Below are positions 49,981-59,092 of a DNA stretch of 64,000 bases, piece after piece. Position 1 is the first letter of the stretch. The number at the start of each line of letters is the position of its first letter. The translations under genes were made by a program, and so were the position numbers. Origin of the DNA: Afipia carboxidovorans OM5 (GTDB taxonomy: Bacteria; Pseudomonadota; Alphaproteobacteria; Rhizobiales; Xanthobacteraceae); assembly GCF_000218565.1 (NCBI RefSeq), contig NC_015684.1, positions 3,224,001 through 3,288,000 on the forward strand, given 5' to 3'. The notes beneath the pieces are model-generated. The model saw only the letters and a program-made list of their open reading frames with translations, ran no database searches and was not told the origin of the DNA.

Positions 49981-50037
49981 GCGCTGTGGCTCAAGCGGTC
50001 AGGTTATGGATTGCATCGAACGGCTCTGGTCCCGGTC

Positions 50038-50160
50038 AGAGCATTTTCGCGCGAAGCATGCCCCAAACGATATCCTTGGGGCCTGACCCGAGGGTGGGAA
50101 ACCGGCCTTCGCTAGGCCATAGCCGGCTCCGGCCCGGTGACGGCCGGTTCGCGTCAAGAA
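50038..50160. repeat. Broken relative of the rhizobial intergenic repeat
   Basis: AGAGCATTTTCGCGCGAAG (50038-50056) and CCGGTTCGCGTCAAGAA (50144-50160) resemble the two halves of the element at 2981-3033, separated here by about 90 bases containing GGGAAACCGG and other stems. It suggests this part of the accessory region has been in the host lineage for some time. The match is partial and judged by eye. Confidence 0.4.
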
Positions 50161-50180
50161 CATTGAGAGGCGGAAAAACT

Positions 50181-50876
50181 CTAGACGGCCCGGCCAATAA
50201 GGGCGCCGATCACAGCGGTTGATGCCATGGCAACAGCGCCCCAGAACACGACCCGAAAAGTGGGCCTCCATATGCTGGCGCCGCCCGCTCGCGCGCCAAT
50301 GGCCCCAAGGGTGGCAAGCCCGACGAGGCAGGCGATCGACACCGTCCAGACGGTTGTTCCCGCCGGGGAAAGCAGGGCGATAATTAACGGTAATGCAGCG
50401 CCGGATGCGAATGTCGCCGCAGACGTGAAGGCTGCTTGAACTGGCCTGGCCATCATGTGGCTCGACAGTCCGAGTTCATCCCTCGCATGTGCTGCGAACG
50501 CGTCTTTCGCCATCATCTGCTCGGCAACCTGCCGGGCCAGTTCGGGTGTCACGCCGCGGTCCTCATAGATCTTTGCCAGCTCGGCCAGCTCCGCTTCGGG
50601 TTGCGTGGACAGTTCATAACGCTCACGCGCCATGTCGGCTTCTTCCGTGTCAGCCTGGGAACTGACCGATACGTATTCACCCGCTGCCATCGACATCGCT
50701 CCGGCCACCAGCCCGGCGACACCGGCAACGAGGATCTCGTGGAACGTTGCTGTTGCAGCGGCGACGCCGACGATCAGGCTCGACGTTGAAATCAGACCGT
50801 CATTGGCTCCGAGCACCGCGGCACGAAGCCATCCTATTCGTTCGATCAGATGGTTTTCTTTGTGAAGGGTGCGCAT
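50181..50876 (-). CDS. VIT1/CCC1 family metal transporter
   Basis: The 231-residue protein has five membrane helices in the VIT/Ccc1 pattern: GWLRAAVLGANDGLISTSSL, GLVAGAMSMAAGEYVSVSSQ, then a cytoplasmic metal-binding loop rich in Glu and Met (about residues 75-145; EEADMARERYE, RQVAEQMMAKDAF). These transporters carry Fe2+ or Mn2+ out of the cytoplasm. It lacks the ferritin-like domain of MbfA-type proteins. It stands alone between the kinase and the RND pump. Confidence 0.9.
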   Translation of the reverse strand: MRTLHKENHLIERIGWLRAAVLGANDGLISTSSLIVGVAAATATFHEILVAGVAGLVAGAMSMAAGEYVSVSSQADTEEADMARERYELSTQPEAELAELAKIYEDRGVTPELARQVAEQMMAKDAFAAHARDELGLSSHMMARPVQAAFTSAATFASGAALPLIIALLSPAGTTVWTVSIACLVGLATLGAIGARAGGASIWRPTFRVVFWGAVAMASTAVIGALIGRAV

Positions 50877-51098
50877 GGGCCATATTCCCGGATGAAAGTT
50901 TGAGGTTTCGGACGAAACGGCGAACGCTTTGTCGGCAAGGCCTTTTCGTTCAGTCGCGACGAACGTTGCCGTCCAAAAGCGTATGGACTTCGATTACGGG
51001 CATCCTGCGGATGCAAGTCGACGTGATTTCAGTTGCCCGATAGCAGGCGACAGTATCGTTGCCGCAATCGATGTGACCAAGACCCTACCCAGGATTCC

Positions 51099-54000
51099 TC
51101 ATGCCGAAATCTCTAATTTCAACGATTGCTTTTGTCGATCAGGAGCGCCTGCCGAGCGGCGCTCCACCCAGTGATAGATTGCCGGCAGCAACAGCAACGT
51201 CAGCACGGTGGACGACATGATGCCCCCGATGACGACGGTCGCGAGCGGCCGTTGCACTTCCGCTCCGGCGCCTTGCGCGACGGCCATGGGTGCAAAGCCG
51301 ATGGCCGCGACCAGCGCGGTGGAAAGCACCGGGCGCAGGCGGTCTGTCGCGGCCTGGCGCACGGCATCGACGAGTGGCAGCGTCCGCCGCAGGGCGTTGA
51401 TATGATCGACCAGCACCAGACCGTTCAGCATTGCGATGCCGGACAGCGCGATGAATCCGATCGCCGCGGTGATCGAAAACGGCATGCCCTGAAGCCAGAG
51501 CGCCATCACGCCTCCGGTGATCGCAAAAGGAATGCCGGTATAGACGATCGCGGCCTGGCGGACACTGCCCACAGCCGAATAGACCAGGGCGAAGATCATC
51601 GCCAGCGCCGCCGGCACGACGATCATCAGGCGGGCGCGGGCGGCCTCCAACTGGCGGAATTGCCCGCCGAACTCAATGCGGTAGGACTCCGGCAATTCCA
51701 GCTTGCTGTCCAGCCGTGCGCGGGCCGCCCTGACATAGCCTTCGATGTCGTTGGTGTTGAGATTGATCATCAAAGCCGCCCGGCGCTTGGCATTGTCGTG
51801 CAAGATCGGCTCGACCGTACGCATCTCGCGGAGCCTGGCAACGCGCTCAAGCGGCACCAGGCCGGTCGCGCCAACCCGCAGCGGCAGCGACAGGATCGCT
51901 TTGCGATCCGCACGCATGGCTTCAGACAGGCGGACGACGATTGAATAGCGACGCTCGCCACGGGCGATGAAGCCGACCTCCTCGCCGCCCAGGGCGGCGC
52001 GGATGGCGCGGTTCACTTCCGCCGCGCCCAGCCCCAGCCGGATCATGGCGTCATGATTGATCTCGATCACCACGCTGCGCGTGCGGTCGGCGGTCTCGAA
52101 AGCGACGTTGGCGGTGCCGGGCAAACCTTGCAGTTCTTCCTTGGCTTGCGCCGCAAGCCGCTCGAGCACGTCATAGTCGTTTCCAAAGATCTTGACGGAC
52201 AGGTCGGCGCGGGTGCCCTCCAGCATTTCGTTGAAACGCATCTCGATCGGTTGTGCGAACAGAAAGGATTGTTCGGGTTCAAGCGTAGTTGCCAGTTTTT
52301 CGATGGCCGCGACCAGTTCAGCCTTGGTGGTCGGCATGCCGGGGTCCTTCGGCCACTGATCCAGCGGCTTGTAAAAAATGTAGAGATCGTTCTCGTTCGG
52401 CGGCATCGGGTCGGTCGCGACCGCGCTGGTGCCGATGCGCGAAAAGGTGCGCGTCACCTGCGGGAAGCGATGCAGGATTTCCCGCTCGATTTCCTGCTCG
52501 ATGGCCAGGCTGCGGTCGAGCGACATGCCGACCGGCTTGTAGACCATGGCCGTGATCGATCCTTCATCGAGACGCGGGGTGAATTGTGCGCCGAGCGTCT
52601 GAAAAACCGCGAACGTCCCACCGAGCAGACCAACCGCCACGAACAGCAGCGCTATGGGATGACGCAGGGCAAAGTTGAGCACGGGAACGTAGCCGCGTGC
52701 GACCACCCCGGCGAAGCCGCTTTGCCGGATACTATCGGTGGCGCGGAGCCGTGCGTCGTTCTCGCCGTCGATGCGCTCGCTTTGCCTGCTCGGCGTTTCA
52801 CCACGCAATAGCGATGCGCATAGCGCCGGCACCAGCGTGAACGTGACGATCAGCGCCGCCGCCAGTGCCAGCATCACCGCCTCGGCCATCGGGTGGAACA
52901 GTTTGCCTTCCACGCCGCCAAGACTCAGCACCGGCACGTAGACCAGTGTGATAATGGCAATGCCGAAGAAAACCGGACGCGCCACGCCGCTGGTAGCGTC
53001 GATGACGATGGTACGGCGCTCCCGCGCGGTCAATTCGCGCCCCTTGGCTGCCTTGGCCTCAGTCATCAGGCGCAGAGCATTTTCAACGACGACAATGGCG
53101 CCATCGACGAGAAGGCCGAAGTCAAGGGCTCCTAGACTCATCAGGTTACCTGAAATGCCCAGCGTATTCATGCCGATGATCATCATCAGGAAAGCCAGCG
53201 GGATCACGAGCGTGACGATCAGGGCGGCACGCCAGTTGCCGACCACGACCAGCAACACCACCGCAACGAGCAGCGCGCCCTCACCCAGATTGCTCTCGAC
53301 CGTCGCAACGGTGCGCTCCACGAGTTCGGAGCGATCATATTGTACTTGCAGGGTCATGCCCTTGGGCAGCGCCGCACGCAGATCCGGTAACTGCGCGTCG
53401 ACGCGCCGCGCCACCTCCCTGCTGTTTTGGCCGACCAGCATCATCACCGTGCCAAGGACGGTTTCCTTGCCGTTGGCTGTCGCGGCGCCATTGCGCGGGG
53501 CATGGCCGATGGTGACGGTGGTGAGATCGCCAACCGTCAGCGGCCGCACGCCGCCCGCGAATTTAACGGGAAGGGCACGGATCATATCCGCGGTCGTCAC
53601 GCGCGCTTCGGTCCGTATAGTGAAACGCTGATTGTTTTGAGTGATCGTCCCGCCGCCCGCGTTCTCGACATTGGCACCGATGGCCTGGCCAAGCTCGCTC
53701 GGCGTGACGCTTGCCGCTGTCAGCCGCTGGAGATCGGGCTCGACGACGAACTGCCGTTCAAGGCCACCGTTGGAATTCACATCCGCCACGCCTTGAACCG
53801 CGCGCAATATCGGCTTGACGATGTATTCCTGCGCCTCGTACAGCTCCATCAACTGCTGCTGCTCGTTCATGCCCGCCGGAGGCTGCGTCCAGTCGAGCGT
53901 GTAGTACCAAATCTCGCCAAGCCCGGTGGTGATGGGCGCGAGTTGCGGCACCGAGCCGGACGGCAGCAGGTCGCGCACCGCCGCCAGCCTCTCGGTGACG

Positions 54001-54323
54001 AGCTGGCGCGCGCGAAGCTGATCGGTGCCGTCGCCATAAATCAGCGTGACCTGAGACAGCCCGGTCTTGGTCAGCGATCGCATGTCACGAAGCCCCGGCT
54101 GGCCCGCCATTGCGCGCTCGATAGGCAGGGTGACAAGGTGCTCGATTTCCTCCGGTGCGAAGGCCGGCACCGTGGTATTGATCTGAACCTGCACGCCTGT
54201 GATGTCGGGAATAGCGTCGACCTGCAGCCGCAGAAACGACCAGAGGCCAAAGCCGCTGATCACCAGGGCGATTGCGACCACCGCGAACAGGTGGCTGGTT
54301 GTCCAGTGCAGCAAGCGGCGCAT
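51099..54323 (-). CDS. Heavy-metal efflux RND transporter (CzcA/CusA family)
   Basis: The 1074-residue pump has the 12-helix RND layout with two large periplasmic domains. In TM4 the motif DFGLLVDG (near residue 405) matches the HME1-type of CzcA, CnrA and NccA, suggesting Zn, Co, Cd or Ni rather than Cu/Ag. Opening helix HLFAVVAIALVISGFGLWSF and PDITGVQVQINT fit the family. Its ATG overlaps the TolC-partner stop (TAATG), so the two are coupled. No periplasmic adaptor (CzcB) gene lies beside it or anywhere in the window. Confidence 0.93.
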   Translation of the reverse strand: MRRLLHWTTSHLFAVVAIALVISGFGLWSFLRLQVDAIPDITGVQVQINTTVPAFAPEEIEHLVTLPIERAMAGQPGLRDMRSLTKTGLSQVTLIYGDGTDQLRARQLVTERLAAVRDLLPSGSVPQLAPITTGLGEIWYYTLDWTQPPAGMNEQQQLMELYEAQEYIVKPILRAVQGVADVNSNGGLERQFVVEPDLQRLTAASVTPSELGQAIGANVENAGGGTITQNNQRFTIRTEARVTTADMIRALPVKFAGGVRPLTVGDLTTVTIGHAPRNGAATANGKETVLGTVMMLVGQNSREVARRVDAQLPDLRAALPKGMTLQVQYDRSELVERTVATVESNLGEGALLVAVVLLVVVGNWRAALIVTLVIPLAFLMMIIGMNTLGISGNLMSLGALDFGLLVDGAIVVVENALRLMTEAKAAKGRELTARERRTIVIDATSGVARPVFFGIAIITLVYVPVLSLGGVEGKLFHPMAEAVMLALAAALIVTFTLVPALCASLLRGETPSRQSERIDGENDARLRATDSIRQSGFAGVVARGYVPVLNFALRHPIALLFVAVGLLGGTFAVFQTLGAQFTPRLDEGSITAMVYKPVGMSLDRSLAIEQEIEREILHRFPQVTRTFSRIGTSAVATDPMPPNENDLYIFYKPLDQWPKDPGMPTTKAELVAAIEKLATTLEPEQSFLFAQPIEMRFNEMLEGTRADLSVKIFGNDYDVLERLAAQAKEELQGLPGTANVAFETADRTRSVVIEINHDAMIRLGLGAAEVNRAIRAALGGEEVGFIARGERRYSIVVRLSEAMRADRKAILSLPLRVGATGLVPLERVARLREMRTVEPILHDNAKRRAALMINLNTNDIEGYVRAARARLDSKLELPESYRIEFGGQFRQLEAARARLMIVVPAALAMIFALVYSAVGSVRQAAIVYTGIPFAITGGVMALWLQGMPFSITAAIGFIALSGIAMLNGLVLVDHINALRRTLPLVDAVRQAATDRLRPVLSTALVAAIGFAPMAVAQGAGAEVQRPLATVVIGGIMSSTVLTLLLLPAIYHWVERRSAGAPDRQKQSLKLEISA

Positions 54324-55597
54324 TATTGAATCTTGCCACCAAAGCTGCGACCGCCGTTAAGGACGCGCAATTGCAGCGAGGCCTCGAAAGTTTCGAGCTT
54401 TGTATCCAGAAAAGCCGATAACGCATCCAGATATTGGCGCTGCATTTCTACATAGGTCGCGATCGGGATTGCACCGCTACGAAAATTGTCGTCGGCCGCC
54501 TTGGCGGCTGCCTGGAGTGCATCCGGCGTCGACGTAGCCCAGCCCGCCAACGTTTTGCGACCAGTCTCGTACAATGCGGCCTGTTCAAAGACCTGGCGCT
54601 TGATCCGCCGCCTCGCTGCCAGCAGGGCCGCATCGGCTTGGGATTGGCGGCCTTGTTCCTGCGCCACACCCGCCGCCTGACTGTTCCAGAGCGGCAGAGT
54701 TGTCGATAACCGGACGCCGAAATTGGTCTCGCGAATGTCAGACTTCGCCTGGTTGTAATAGGGGCCGACCGCCACGTTCGGGGCACGCGATCTCCGTGCC
54801 AGATCGATGCGCAACCCTTGCTGCCGGGACTGCGCACGGAGCGACTGAAGTTCGAAATTATTAGCGTCCACCTCCTGCGCCATGCGATCGGCCGACAGTA
54901 GTCCAGGCAGCGTGATATCCGGCCGATTGATGCGGATACGCGCACCCAGGGGTGAGTTACGAAGCTGGTTCAATTCATAGACGACCGCGCTTGCCTTCAC
55001 ATCGGCGGCCGCGGCATTGCGCTCTGACGTGATCGCGCTGGCCTCCAGAATGGCCGTATCCAGTACGGATGTGGGACCGGCCGTCTCGCGCTGCGCTATC
55101 ACCTTTGCGAGCGCTCGCATCCGGGCGGCGACGTCTCTTGCCGCTGCGGACTTCTGTTGGGCTACGAACAGCGTATAGCCGAGCAGTCGCGCCCGGCTGG
55201 CCAGAGTGGAGTCAAATTGTGCCAGGCCGATTCGAGCCAACGCGATTTGGTGCCCGGCGATGGCTTGGCGAAGGGCGCCCCGACCGGCAAAATCGATCGG
55301 TTGCATAATCGATATGCCATAAGCCGGACCGGACCCCGTTGGTGCGCCGGTCACGACGTCGGTTGTCCGGCGTTCGCCGAACTCAACCGACATTTCAGGA
55401 TCTGGCAATCGATTCGAGGCGTCGCGTTCGATCCCGGCGAGATTGATCTGCTCCATATAGAAGCGTCGCTCAGGATTATTGGCGATGACGGTCTTGGCCA
55501 AGGCATCGATTGATAAAGTCGTCGCCTGCTGCGCCTGCGCCGGCGTCATCAGAACGATCGCGATCATGCGAATGATTATCAATAGTGGTCTAGGCAT
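54323..55597 (-). CDS. TolC-family outer-membrane factor for the RND pump
   Basis: The 424-residue protein starts MPRPLLIIIRMIAIVLMTPA, a signal peptide ending near AQAQQ. The rest shows the long coiled-coil and beta-strand repeat of OEP proteins (LAGIERDASNRLPDPEMSVE, SIMQPIDFAGRGALRQAIAG, VGPYYNQAKSDIRETNFGVR, AALYETGRKTLAGWA). It resembles CzcC. It would form the outer channel for metal efflux. It is the first gene of the pair; the start is chosen by the signal peptide. Confidence 0.9.
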   Translation of the reverse strand: MPRPLLIIIRMIAIVLMTPAQAQQATTLSIDALAKTVIANNPERRFYMEQINLAGIERDASNRLPDPEMSVEFGERRTTDVVTGAPTGSGPAYGISIMQPIDFAGRGALRQAIAGHQIALARIGLAQFDSTLASRARLLGYTLFVAQQKSAAARDVAARMRALAKVIAQRETAGPTSVLDTAILEASAITSERNAAAADVKASAVVYELNQLRNSPLGARIRINRPDITLPGLLSADRMAQEVDANNFELQSLRAQSRQQGLRIDLARRSRAPNVAVGPYYNQAKSDIRETNFGVRLSTTLPLWNSQAAGVAQEQGRQSQADAALLAARRRIKRQVFEQAALYETGRKTLAGWATSTPDALQAAAKAADDNFRSGAIPIATYVEMQRQYLDALSAFLDTKLETFEASLQLRVLNGGRSFGGKIQ

Positions 55598-55982
55598 ACG
55601 AACAGGCCCCGAAAAGCCATCCTCATGACACGCCAACCTGAACGGAAGCTGTCAGCGTGGATTCAGCCGGCGTCGATAGGTCAGTCATTGTAAGATCGAG
55701 AACCCGCGACGTCTCAGACCGAGGTATTTTTGTGCCTGTACCGCATTTGTACTACTCCAAAGTACAACTCAAGGCTGCGAGTAAGAGCCAGAGAAGCCTC
55801 CGACCACCACGTCGCCTGGTGGCGCATCTGGTGGGCGTTTTCAGACGCGGACCTCCCGGAATTCCTTGACATCGATCTCCGACTTGCAGGCCCCTTTGTT
55901 ATCCTCCGGATCGGGATCGACCCATACCGCCACCCCGGCAACTGCCCCCACGACAGGATCCGTATTACCAGCAAGAGGTAGC
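55598..55982. other. Gap upstream of the TolC-RND genes
   Basis: The 385-base gap holds the likely promoter of the efflux genes. A perfect inverted repeat TTGTACT-N7-AGTACAA lies at 55747-55767. A 49-codon open stretch on the minus strand (55841-55990, containing GNTDPVVGAVAGVAVWVDPD) reads like protein but has no clear start; it could be a remnant. I support no full gene here. Confidence 0.4.
55747..55767. promoter_or_regulatory. Inverted repeat upstream of the efflux genes
   Basis: TTGTACT (55747-55753) and AGTACAA (55761-55767) are perfect 7-base arms with a 7-base spacer, 150 bases before the TolC-partner start. The symmetry suits a dimeric metal-responsive regulator, but none is encoded beside it. 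Confidence 0.4.
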
Positions 55983-56504
55983 TCACTTTGTCACGGCCGG
56001 CTGCGCTGTCCTAAGCTGATATTGCAACATCTCGACAAGCGTGCGCACCTCTTCGGGCGTAGCCTCACCGTGGCTCGCGAGTAGTCCTGTCACATCCATA
56101 CCATTACGCTTCGAAACAATACTTCCCGCACGCATCTCGAGATTGTGTCGCGCAAACTCTACGGCCCGCCCATGACATTTTGCGCAGCGGTGCTGAAAGA
56201 CGCCGGCCCACGTGAGCCCCCGCGTAAACAGATCCTCGAGAGCACCCGGTTCTCCCGCCTCAAGCTTAACGCCATGGTGATTACGAAGAAGTCGCGTGAG
56301 CGGCTGGCCGGTGCGACTGACTATGAGGGTGTCTTTCTCTATCTTGAGTTTTAGCCGCGCCAGATCAGCTCCGTGCTCGAAATGACAGCCACGACACCTC
56401 GTTTCATAGATCGCATGCGGGTCGAGTTCGGCGCATTGCACCGCATCCGCAATCAACAGCCCAAGTAGCACCACCAATGTTCGTCCCCACATGGTACGTC
56501 TCAC
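55983..56504 (-). CDS. Periplasmic diheme c-type cytochrome
   Basis: The 173-residue protein has a signal peptide (RTLVVLLGLLIADAVQCA) and two heme c sites: CRGCH at residues 37-41 and CAKCH at 107-111. Histidine and methionine residues between (LLRNHHGVKLEAG, NLEMRAGSI) may give the sixth ligands. The two halves look like an internal duplication. It may carry electrons in the periplasm, perhaps for the flavin system or a respiratory chain further away. It stands alone on this strand before the efflux genes. Confidence 0.85.
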   Translation of the reverse strand: MRRTMWGRTLVVLLGLLIADAVQCAELDPHAIYETRCRGCHFEHGADLARLKLKIEKDTLIVSRTGQPLTRLLRNHHGVKLEAGEPGALEDLFTRGLTWAGVFQHRCAKCHGRAVEFARHNLEMRAGSIVSKRNGMDVTGLLASHGEATPEEVRTLVEMLQYQLRTAQPAVTK

Positions 56505-56967
56505 CGTTGAATATGCCGATGACTTAATCCTTGATTAGATCATCTGCTGCGCCCCGATGCTGTCAAGTGCGGGCTACGCGCCTCCTTCATGCCCCCGAGA
56601 TGGACGTTGCTGCGTCCAGTATAGCGGGGGCCGGCGATAGAACCGCCGACCGGGATGTCGCTGATTTTCGTGTCAATCCAGCCCGCGTGCCGCTTCCAAA
56701 ACCTCATCCGAAAGCGCGGGGTCATCGATGGACCGGGACAGGGATACGGTGCCGATCATCGCGGCCTTCTATCCTCGTTCCTCTTAGCCTGAGCGCATTG
56801 CAGCGATGATGACGGACAAGAGCACCGTTGGCAACGGCGATGACGGGAGACAACAACACGCGGAACACGAGATAGAGACTCCTCTGCGACACCAGGAGAC
56901 CAGCGGAATTGTGCGCCTTGCGACATCCGTCAGATCGCCCTCTGCAACGTGATGAGTCGCCAGCGCG
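56505..56967. other. Gap with possible gene remnants
   Basis: No supported gene is present in these 463 bases. On the minus strand a short frame from an ATG near 56763 (MIGTVSLSRSIDDPALSDEV) reads like a protein start but meets a stop after 28 codons; it may be a decayed gene. The base composition is lower in GC than in the flanking operons. Confidence 0.35.
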
Positions 56968-58158
56968 CTACATTGTTACCCTTTGTTCGCGGCCGTCATT
57001 CAGAGGACGATCATTGGATGGCGGTGCCTTCTCCCAGAACGAACCGGTTTTCGCCTTTTCATAACCGTACTCATAAAGAGACCGCATATAGCCTGTATCA
57101 AAGTCAGGCGAGGCAGGTGACGGAATATTCCTGTCGATATAGGTCAGGTTGAATCCAAGCTTGTTGTGCCGGGCGAAGTCAAAGGTGCCGTATAGAATAG
57201 ACCGAGTTTGCGTCTTTGTGGTCGAGGCAGAACTCCGCGCAGCGATATCCGCCGTGTTGTTCCGCACCACTTGAAAATCTGGTTCGACCTTGTTGTTGAT
57301 CAAAATGTAGATGTCTATATGCAGATCTCGGCTGAAGTTTCCATTCCGTAAAAGGAATGCATCCGGTAACGTCAGCACAGGCGCCATCACCGCCCCATCC
57401 GCATGCATCTCCTGAAAACGACGCCCGTTTGCCTCAACGTCGATTAGCATAGGTGGGAATACCACCGGGACGCTTGCCGATGCGGCAACGACGTCCCGAA
57501 ACAGGTTCAAAGCCTGGGTTGATCCAATCGAGGCAATCCGCCCCATGTCCCAGATCACCGTACGTTGCGTATCGAGATTGGTGGTTACAATGAAAAGCCT
57601 TCTGCCCCTGGCGTGTTCGGCACAAATTGCCGCGAGCAATTGCTGGTCAACATAATGAGCGACGAGTTCGCGCAGACGCGTATTTCCAAACAGGCCTGAT
57701 CTGAAAAGGGCATTCGCAATACTTGGCGATCCGAGAATGCTCTCCGCTATGCCGCTGGTGTATATTTCTTTCAGCGTGGCATCGTAAGTAGGCCCAAGAA
57801 ATGCAAACGGCGCAATCAATGCGCCTGTGCTCACCCCCGAAACAACTGAAAACTGCGGGCGAGTGCCGGCTGCGGCCCAGCCACTCAAAACGCCGGCACC
57901 GTAGGCACCGTCGGCACCGCCTCCGGATAGCGCAAGATAGCTATGCGAGCCAGCACGAAGGGGCACGCGCGCTTCATTGGAGAACGTCGATACTGGCTCG
58001 TCCGCATATCTCCGCAGATTGTTGAGATCGAGCACACGCGAGGATAGCGCGTCATTGGCGGTGTAGGGTGTCCGCGGAAGAGAACTGCAGGCGGTAAGGA
58101 TCGTCATGGCGATGACGACGAACGATAGACGACCGGGCAAACTGAGAGTGCTGCTCAT
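56968..58158 (-). CDS. Patatin-like phospholipase lipoprotein
   Basis: The 396-residue protein begins with a signal and lipobox (FVVIAMTILTACSSLP), so it is probably anchored by a lipid. A patatin domain follows: LALSGGGADGAYGAGVLSGW (oxyanion loop), GVSTGALIAPFAFLG with the GxSxG-like nucleophile Ser, and DGAVMAPV with the Asp of the Ser-Asp dyad. It likely hydrolyses phospholipids at the outer membrane or periplasm. ATG at 58158 follows GGGGTGGGA. The open frame upstream to 58341 overlaps the FabI end and is rejected. Confidence 0.9.
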   Translation of the reverse strand: MSSTLSLPGRLSFVVIAMTILTACSSLPRTPYTANDALSSRVLDLNNLRRYADEPVSTFSNEARVPLRAGSHSYLALSGGGADGAYGAGVLSGWAAAGTRPQFSVVSGVSTGALIAPFAFLGPTYDATLKEIYTSGIAESILGSPSIANALFRSGLFGNTRLRELVAHYVDQQLLAAICAEHARGRRLFIVTTNLDTQRTVIWDMGRIASIGSTQALNLFRDVVAASASVPVVFPPMLIDVEANGRRFQEMHADGAVMAPVLTLPDAFLLRNGNFSRDLHIDIYILINNKVEPDFQVVRNNTADIAARSSASTTKTQTRSILYGTFDFARHNKLGFNLTYIDRNIPSPASPDFDTGYMRSLYEYGYEKAKTGSFWEKAPPSNDRPLNDGREQRVTM

Positions 58159-58315
58159 TCCCACCCCTATTTTTTCGAAGCGCCATGTCGGCTCTTTCAG
58201 CGCAACCGCACTGATTTGGAACTGCCTGAGGTATTGATGTACAAGTTGAACATCCAGGTGTCCGTTGAACTCGATCTTGCCGCTGCGCGGGCGTATGTCA
58301 CAGGTGATCCGTCCG

Positions 58316-59092
58316 TCACGCGATCGTATGAAAGCCGCCATCGGCGTAGACGACCGACCCCGTCATCGGGCGACCCGCCTCGCTTGCCAGAAAAGCAGCG
58401 ACTGCGCCAATCTCTTCAATGCTAACAAGGCGGTTTGCGGGAGTGCGTTCGCGGATCTTGTCGAGGAGATCGTCGAACCGGCCGATGCCGGAGGCGGCGC
58501 GCGTCTTCGCAGGTCCAGCCGAAATCGCGAAGGCGCGGATGTCGCGGTCGGCGAGATCGGCGGCGATATAACGTACGCTCGATTCCAGAGCGGCCTTCAC
58601 TGGTCCCATCAGATTGTAATTCTCGACGACACGGTCGGCGCCATAAAAACTCACAGTCAGCAGACTTCCGCCTTGCGTCATCAGCGGCGTCGCGAGCCGA
58701 GCCATCCGGATGAACGAATGACAGGAGACGTCCATCGCCAGCGCAAAGCCGTCGGCCGAGCAGTTGATGACACCGGTCTGCAAGTCTTCCCGCGGGCAGA
58801 ACGCGATGGAGTGGAGCAGAAAATCGAGCCGGCCCCAATCGTTTCGGATGCGCTCGAAGACGGCTTCGAGCTGTCCGGGACTGCGCACGTCGCATGGCGT
58901 AACGATGGTCGCGCCGATGGCCTGCGCGACGGGCTCCACGTAGGGCCGCGCCTTCTCGTTGAGATAAGTGACCGCCAGTTCCGCCCCCGCCTGGCGAAGG
59001 GCATGAGCGCAGCCGGCGGCGATGCTCTGTGCATTGGCGATGCCGACGATGAGCCCACGTTTACCCGAGAGATCGACGACAGGAGCCATCAC
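58316..59092 (-). CDS. fabI: Enoyl-ACP reductase, FabI type (divergent paralogue)
   Basis: The 258-residue short-chain reductase has the FabI-type NAD site GLIVGIANAQSIAAG, SIAFCPREDL, and catalytic Tyr159 and Lys166 in YNLMGPVK (Y-x6-K). The residue at the E. coli Tyr146 position is Phe (FYGAD), a departure from the norm. It overlaps ackA by 4 bases, in an operon for acyl-CoA storage and overflow, so it may act on enoyl-CoA or a special ACP instead of in house-keeping fatty-acid synthesis. Confidence 0.85.
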   Translation of the reverse strand: MMAPVVDLSGKRGLIVGIANAQSIAAGCAHALRQAGAELAVTYLNEKARPYVEPVAQAIGATIVTPCDVRSPGQLEAVFERIRNDWGRLDFLLHSIAFCPREDLQTGVINCSADGFALAMDVSCHSFIRMARLATPLMTQGGSLLTVSFYGADRVVENYNLMGPVKAALESSVRYIAADLADRDIRAFAISAGPAKTRAASGIGRFDDLLDKIRERTPANRLVSIEEIGAVAAFLASEAGRPMTGSVVYADGGFHTIA

